This document shows positions 58,401 through 64,000 of a stretch of DNA of 64,000 bases, piece after piece; positions within the stretch are counted from its first letter, which is position 1, and the number at the start of each line of letters is the position of its first letter. The stretch is from Chrysaora quinquecirrha (Eukaryota > Cnidaria > Scyphozoa > Semaeostomeae > Pelagiidae): contig JACTAT010000117.1 of NCBI GenBank assembly GCA_014526335.1, positions 1 to 64,000 on the forward strand, in the 5' to 3' direction. The notes beneath the pieces were generated by a model. It was not told the DNA's origin. It worked only from the letters and a program-made list of their open reading frames with translations, and ran no database searches. Position numbers and translations under genes: made by a program.

Positions 58401-61400
58401 AAGCCTCTGGGAAAGGATGTTTCCAAAATGAGTTTCTGACTATTGTTAAGAAGTATTTTCTGAAATTTTCCAGAATTCAGTTTCTTATATGTCTGTTTCT
58501 TAATAGTCGGGGCTTACTGTACCCCGAATGAAACTTGATAGAAGTACAGATCACGAACTTTCAATCCTGACATGTTGTAGTTGCACTGTTTTTTCAGAAG
58601 GCTAAGTAACTCAGTTGGTGAATTAAATTGGTGTAATATATCAAATTCATAGGAAAGGGTCAGCGATTCGTCACTTTTTCTGATCCTATGATCTTACATG
58701 TCTTTCACGTATTCTCCAAATATTCTGTTTTTATTTTCAGGAGGAATTACTGCAAAACCCAAGAAATGTTTACATCATCGAGTACTTTGCGTCTTGGTCA
58801 TCACAGTGTACTCATTTTGGGCAAGTTTTTGCTGAAATATCTTTAGCGTAAGTTCCCACATTAAATCACTTTCATTTCAATGTTCTTAGAATACATCTTC
58901 CCGATTTTATGGCCACTTTTATGATTGGTAAGTGCACCAAAATGCTACAGATGGAATGTGACAAATGAATAACCATACACATAGCTACTTTCTTTTAAAA
59001 GCAATTGATCTACAGTCGCATGTGGTTAAATGTCTCAAAAGGTCCTTTCTATGATCAAGAAATATGTCACCGATGCAATTCAACCCCACTATCAGGCCGA
59101 GAATGCACTCCAAGTACAATGGGCTAACCAACTCTGTCACCCTTGCCTTGCCACTCCGCTATTGAAAATCTGGATCAGTTCCAGCAATAAAGAAAGATGA
59201 AAACCTGCAGTTGTTTGTTCTGAATGCAAAAATGAAAGCACTGTTTTATGCATACACGGGGCATATTGTATAAGATATACAACTTTAGATAATAGGCCTA
59301 TTGTACAAAACTAAACTACAGTAAATGAAAAAGGTATCAAACCAGCAAGCTTATGGGACAGCAGAAGCAAAGCAACTCTGCAAATCATTGGTACAGCGGA
59401 TTCTCTTTTATTCACAGCTACCGTAGCGCTGTAAAACCCTTCGCACAGAGGAAAAAATTGTGACCATTGTGATCGCCATTGATAAACGAAAAGTATGCGC
59501 TGTCAGCAGACGAAACGATTGAAGCCCACAATCGTTCCTTCGTCACGACCAAAAATTCTCGATTGTCTAATTTTGACTGCTGCAGACACCATTTTTAATG
59601 CTGATTCTGAATATGGCGTAGCCGAGTGGTCAATGTACAATTGATTGGTAGGTCAAGCGTTTGGGTGTCCTTTTTGGTTCACAGAAAGGGTGACACAACC
59701 TGCAAGTCCACATCAGGTGTATAGCTGCAAGAACACCAGAATATTGACTTCTTGCTTGCCTGCAACTTGCAACTGAGCTTGCTTGCAACTGAGTACTCAG
59801 ATTAAGAACTAAGGCCGGTTTTACTTTGCCAGATTCAGTAGAGAGGGATATAGTGCCCTCGAAAAACGATGCGGAGCATGTGCATATAAGATGCAAGTTT
59901 CTCTCGCACAAGGACATTTTGGAAGTGATGTGACTAATTGTTCCATACACAATGACAGTTGAGCTCTTGTAAGTGCAATGGAGTAGTAAAAGCTATGTAA
60001 AAATAATGTTGTCTCCTTGCACTTTCTTTACTTTCTATGTAATTAGCTACGTCTAAAATTGTACGTCATAAGAACTAGAAGTTGCTGTTAGAGCAAAGTT
60101 CATGTGAATAGTTTTTGAGTTGTACAAAACTTCAGAATTGCGATGAACATCGGAAACATGTTCTGACGTTCATGCTCTGAGGAGTTTCCGACGAAGAAAG
60201 CTTTTAAGTATGCCCGAAAATGTTTCCGCTGTTTATCGCAATTCTAAAGTTCCATGTATAATTTCTAACTGCGCAATGAAGCATGTGACTTGTATATACT
60301 ATAACTAGGAACTCTGTAAATAAGTTGTTAGTCAGTTAGCCTGCAGTCAGCCTAAAGTCAGCTTGAATGACAAGACAGAGAATCGTCTCTCAAATGTTGT
60401 CTGACTCCGTGTGCTCTCTTTGTGAACGTAAAACTATTAGCAGCTAAGATCCGAATGCTGCGAAAGATTCCGGTCACGGCAATAGGGGAGGTTTTTACCG
60501 GGGACAGTTAGGCTGTTTACTTTCTCAGTTAGAAATTTACCTTATTTATGCTACCAGTGGCTGAATACGATGAGTTTACTGAAAAATTCCCATACGAAAT
60601 GATGAAACATTGTTGGTAAAACATTTGAGATTTTTCTTTACAAGGTATTTTTGACCGTTTGGCCACGTCGCAAAACATTGCTTGACAAGCAGAACCCCTT
60701 CAGCAAGGTTTTGAGCTTCGAAACATCCTATAATTAAATCAAGCGAAAAATGTTTCACAAGCAATGATTTGTGGTGTGACCAAACGGTTAAACATTGTGT
60801 TTGACGAGCAGATGTCAAATTTTTCGCTAAACAATGTTTGATCATTTTTCCAGGGCTCACATTCAATTCAATTCAACTTTTTTCATAGCATACAATACAC
60901 ATCATATTCCACGATTGTATTTTCTTCATCTTGTTTTAGTTATGGTGACGAATATCTCAAATTTGGCAAGTTGGACGTTGGGCGATATCCGACCGTTGCA
61001 GAAAGGTACACACAGACATAAGTTTTATTTATTTGTAAGATCTATAAGTTTTATTTACAGGGTGTTCAAAAAAGGAACCCTGTAAAGAAACCTTCGTACC
61101 AAAGTACCAAGTACTGAACTAATCAATAACTGTATCAATAAACCCTTGATGTAACTTATCCCCGCAACAAAAAATCCTCAATTGCATGAAGCGTGCATAA
61201 AGTTTGCGCACATGCTTTATTTATTAATGAAATTCATTACAGCATATTTTTGTGAAAATGAAATGTGAAAACTTATCCTTTTACTCACAAGAGTGTGTAT
61301 GTACACAGTAAGTATTATGACAAAATTTTAGGCTATTGGTCTTGAAGCTACGGTTTGCAAGTAAAAACAAGTTCTAAAGCTTTTTGCTTTTAAAATTTTC

Positions 61401-62204
61401 TTTATAATTCGTTTTTATGTCAAAATACGTAGTAAAGCTATCACACAAAATGTCATTTTTATATTAGGTAAACAGAAATATGTCAATGCATTTTAATTAA
61501 TCCTTGCTTTATCGTTCTAAGGGCGAATTTTTTTTGGTCACGTTCTGTTTTCAGCAGACGCCTTCTCTTTTCGGTAGACTTCGGAACGTATTTTTTTGAT
61601 GCCGTCTTCTGAAAACGGCAGGTTTGGTAGGCCTCCGAAACCGAAACCTTCTGTCGCAGACATCGCAAGGAGTCTCGTTCTCGCTTTAAAATGAATGGTT
61701 CATTCCGACTTTATTCTGATCAGCCTACCGTTTTCGGCAGCTGTGTTTTTTTTTGGTTCAGGACACTTTTTCCTGCTAAGTCTACCGTTTTCAGAATAAG
61801 GAAGGTCTGTTAAAAAAAGGAGGTTACCAAAAAAAATACGCCCTAAGGTGAATTTCTGATAAGATTCTGATAAGAAGATACGATTTTGATAAAGGTTCCT
61901 TGAAATTTTTTTGTGGCCTTCATTTTGGGCAGGCATGTACCTTTCTTGTCAATGTCACTATTCTAAAATATCCTAGAGACAAATTCGTCAAGTGAAGAAT
62001 AAACCATTACTAGAATTGTTCATGCGATATTTTCTTGGCAACCAATTTTTTATTTTAACCTTTGATGTTTTTAGATTCAACGTCGATACTTCTGTTAGTT
62101 CAAAACAATTACCCACGTTGATATTATTTGTTAATGGAAAAGAAAAGATGCGTAAACCAGTTATTGATAAAAAGGGAACTGTTTGGAAGTATACATTCAC
62201 AAAA
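55444..62204 (+). CDS. TMX2: Thioredoxin-related transmembrane protein 2 (3' end beyond window)
   Basis: Seven exons join in phase: 55425-55581 (first Met in frame at 55444), 56230-56332, 56976-57089, 58139-58215, 58741-58847, 60940-61005 and 62075-62204, giving 245 residues so far. The order matches TMX2: N-terminal hydrophobic segment ([15 protein letters not shown]), [57 protein letters not shown], thioredoxin-like part ([20 protein letters not shown]), [14 protein letters not shown] and [16 protein letters not shown]2 is an ER/mitochondria-contact membrane protein with a non-canonical redox motif; here it reads SSQC. The N-terminus is probably completed by an upstream exon, since six in-frame codons precede the Met after an acceptor at 55424. 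The last exon (C-terminal tail) is right of the window or unrecognised. Confidence 0.95.
55608..55975. repeat. Foldback repeat with TTTTGCTGAGCAAA motif, TMX2 intron 1
   Basis: GTGAGAATTTTGCTGAGCAA and its complement occur several times. Arms of about 90 bp at 55650-55735 and 55870-55975 are inverted copies. No ORF. Confidence 0.6.
57225..57480 (-). pseudogene. Penelope-like element relic (GIY-YIG module tail) in TMX2 intron 3
   Basis: Read on -, [20 protein letters not shown] continues after a frame change into [16 protein letters not shown] and [12 protein letters not shown]. This resembles the conserved tail that follows the GIY-YIG motif in Penelope-like elements (SAIGQHL...NY...SLFHL..LE..YIK...CRQKEFV). 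It carries stops and frameshifts. A deceptively clean 60-codon frame on - here is out of phase with this relic. Confidence 0.6.
60110..60260. repeat. Dispersed foldback-family fragment, TMX2 intron
   Basis: ACTTCAGAATTGCGATGAAC and TCGCAATTCTAAAGT form the inverted outer parts. Inside are TGCTCTGAGGAGTTTCCGAC and TATGCCCGAAAATGTTTCCG. Same family as 7825-8300. Confidence 0.65.
60590..60845. repeat. Foldback repeat with ACCGTTTGGCCACG motif, copy 2
   Basis: Shares GACCGTTTGGCCACGTCGCA and GACCAAACGGT-type inverted partners with 43680-43920. TMX2 intron. Confidence 0.55.
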
Positions 62205-63045
62205 GTAAGTAGATGTAAAACAATGACAGTTTTTCTGCAATAATACGCTCTTTTGCTATTCTTAGCAGAATTGAAGTTGTACAAATATTTTAAACAAGAA
62301 TGAAACCAATACCAAGAAGTGAAATGTTTTAACGACGTTTCGGGCTTATCCCGTCATCAAGTAACGAAATTTTTAAATTAACAAAATCAAATAGTTACAA
62401 AAAGGGGAAGCGAAGCTGACATACAAATGAGGCAAAAAGATACATAATAATCATTTCACAAATAAGGAGCGTATTATAACATAAAAATTGCTTGTGTAGA
62501 CCATTCGGCATTAGAGTTTTGAGCCTATAAAAAGTGCTTTTCTTTTTCGGTGTCATGTGGTGTGTAGGTGAGGCAAGAACTTTCATGTTTGTTTGATTAG
62601 TGGTTGGGGGAATACACCTTTTCAACTAAGGGTCTCGTTTCCAAAAAATTTGAAAATTGCCTCACAGAAACATTTCGACTTTAGATTCGAATTCAGCACC
62701 TTCGTTTTAGTATTGAGGCCAATTTTTACGCCTCTACTCAGTACAATGCTGATTTTACAGCGATTAAAAGTTTGAAAATTTGTAAGGGATTTGACCGTGA
62801 AAATGACTGAGCGTGTAAAATTTCACCCCGAGCGATTTTTCAAGGTTAAATCCTTTCTAAATGTTCAAACTTTTAATCACTATAAAATCAACATCTTATG
62901 GACTAGAGGCGTAAAAATGTCCCCTAACACTAAAATGAAGGTGCCTAGTCTGAATCAAGGGACAAAATTTTTGTAAGAAAATCTTTCGTTAATTTTGAAA
63001 ACGAGGCTCTTCGTTGAAAATGTGTATTAAAGCGTTGAGAGATGT
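62205..63045. other. TMX2 intron or downstream sequence, Penelope-like 3' flank
   Basis: No TMX2 exon is recognised. On the - strand, downstream of the Penelope-like ORF relic, a string TTGATGACGGGATAAGCCCG followed by AAACGTC (about 62365-62328) forms a small hairpin of a type seen near such elements. The remaining frames are short and not recognised. Confidence 0.4.
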
Positions 63046-63525
63046 TTATGTCTGAACCGTTCGTGTGTTCGGTGTTGAGGTGTATTTTGTTTTTTTTTGT
63101 GCGTTACGAAGTTGTTCTCCGAAACGGTTATTTAACTGGCGGCAGGTTTCACCGCTATGCATAATGCAATAGATGATGCATGAAAAAGAACAGGTGAAGC
63201 ATTGACGGGTTTGAAAAACAAAACAGCCCGATGAAGCTTGAAATGATTTCGTATTAGAATCACTGTGAGAACAGGTTTTGCAGTTGCTATGGTTACATGG
63301 GAGGGAGCCAGATTGTTGTTTAGAAGACGGAAGACTGGTTTTGACCAAAATCTCCTTTAATTTGGTGTTGCGTCTGTAAACCAAAAGTGGGGGAGTATCA
63401 AATATTTGAGCAGTTTCAGTGGATTTAGTAAGAATGTCAAAGTTCTTGAAGATGCTGTCATGCACTGTTGTAAATATGTATGTCCTTGTATCCGTGTGTC
63501 CGGTCCATGTCACGTGATTTCTCAA
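63046..63525 (-). pseudogene. Penelope-like retroelement ORF fragment with GIY-YIG-type motif
   Basis: An open stretch of 159 codons reads PPLLVYRRNTKLKEILVKT, a Cys cluster (SLPCNHSNCKTCSH), QCFTCSFSCIIYCIM and HSGETCRQLNNRFGEQLRN. This order (connector, cysteine cluster, then Y...GET.R.L..RF.E.LR) is that of the C-terminal GIY-YIG endonuclease region of Penelope-like elements. After NAQKK the frame is lost, so this is a fragment. No reverse transcriptase domain is recognised upstream (to the right) in the window. It lies downstream of the last TMX2 exon seen. Confidence 0.75.
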
Positions 63526-64000
63526 ACTGTCTATTCGTGATGATCTTGCTTTTTGGATTTAGTGTTCATCGATTCGATTCGGTGACAGTATACAAGCATT
63601 CGCTCAAGAGACATCATAACCTTCGTTAGAGAATTACATGACATTTAGAATCCGTAGTTATATCACATCATTAGCGTTATTTCAGTTGTTTCTTTTTCAT
63701 TTTATGTCTTGTTTGTTCTTTTTATCTTTTTGGAAGAACCATAGCCATTATTGCAGACCCTGTCAATATCGCAGTTTGAATATCCACGATATGCACAGGC
63801 CGACAAAGAGAATGATATGTGAGGGCGAGGGGGGTTCTGGTCAGGTTGTTGGAGTGGGAGACTGGAAGGCGGGGTTTGGTTGCGTGTCATTGTGGAAGCT
63901 TTTATAAGAACATTGTTGATTAAGACTTATTGAAGTTGTGAGTCATATTTCATTTCATTTCATTTCGTTTCATTTGCGTTGCTTTGCTCACCACCCTTTT
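63526..64000. other. Window end, nothing recognised
   Basis: No exon or element is recognised. A short (CATTT)n run lies at 63950-63975. Confidence 0.3.

Noticed and set aside
59600..59670. tRNA-like string GTAGCCGAGTGGTCAA
   Set aside because: Resembles a box A only; no box B or stems at the right spacing were found.
1..64000. CRISPR arrays, operons, riboswitches or phage-like modules
   Set aside because: None seen. The window is eukaryotic with spliced genes, and the regular repeats present are satellites or transposon parts.

Overview
This is a eukaryotic nuclear window, AT-rich, with split genes, long repeat-filled introns and many DNA-transposon and Penelope-like remnants. Gene content (transcobalamin-like, Rab5, AP-4 beta, TMX2) together with the repeat types suggests an animal. 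An early-branching invertebrate such as a cnidarian is my best guess, but that is inference and no single marker in the window proves it.

Layout: (1) 1-3451, + strand: the 3' half of a transcobalamin/intrinsic-factor-like cobalamin-binding protein. (2) 3452-6976: intergenic, with one unexplained open stretch. (3) 6977-14632, - strand: a complete seven-coding-exon Rab5 gene whose exons join into an uninterrupted 221-residue GTPase; one of its introns is an AT-AC (U12-type) intron. (4) 14633-18869: upstream region of Rab5 with large imperfect palindromes, telomere-like repeats and a microsatellite. (5) 18870-21877: an apparently intact PIF/Harbinger transposon with near-identical 51-bp terminal inverted repeats, a 3-bp TAA target duplication, a Myb/SANT-like ORF (+) and a HARBI1-type transposase (-). 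(6) About 22480-25870: a 3.4-kb polypurine satellite-like array interrupted by a solo LTR. (7) 28698-52709 (perhaps to 53331), - strand: AP-4 complex beta subunit, 16 exons recognised, with its 3' end unresolved. Its introns host several short inverted-repeat elements and a decayed ORF. (8) 53332-55424: the interval between the head-to-head AP4B1 and TMX2 genes. (9) 55444-62204 (continuing to the right), + strand: TMX2, seven exons covering nearly the whole protein. (10) 62205-64000: a Penelope-like element relic.

The host genes are housekeeping ones. Rab5 (early endosome identity), AP-4 (TGN/endosomal cargo sorting) and TMX2 (ER thioredoxin-family membrane protein) all belong to membrane traffic or the secretory pathway, but nothing shows them to be a functional cluster. 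The most distinctive signals are the AT-AC intron, the intact two-gene Harbinger element, the polypurine array with its solo LTR, and several pairs of related miniature elements. All protein assignments come from reading translations and splice joints by eye; no database search was run.
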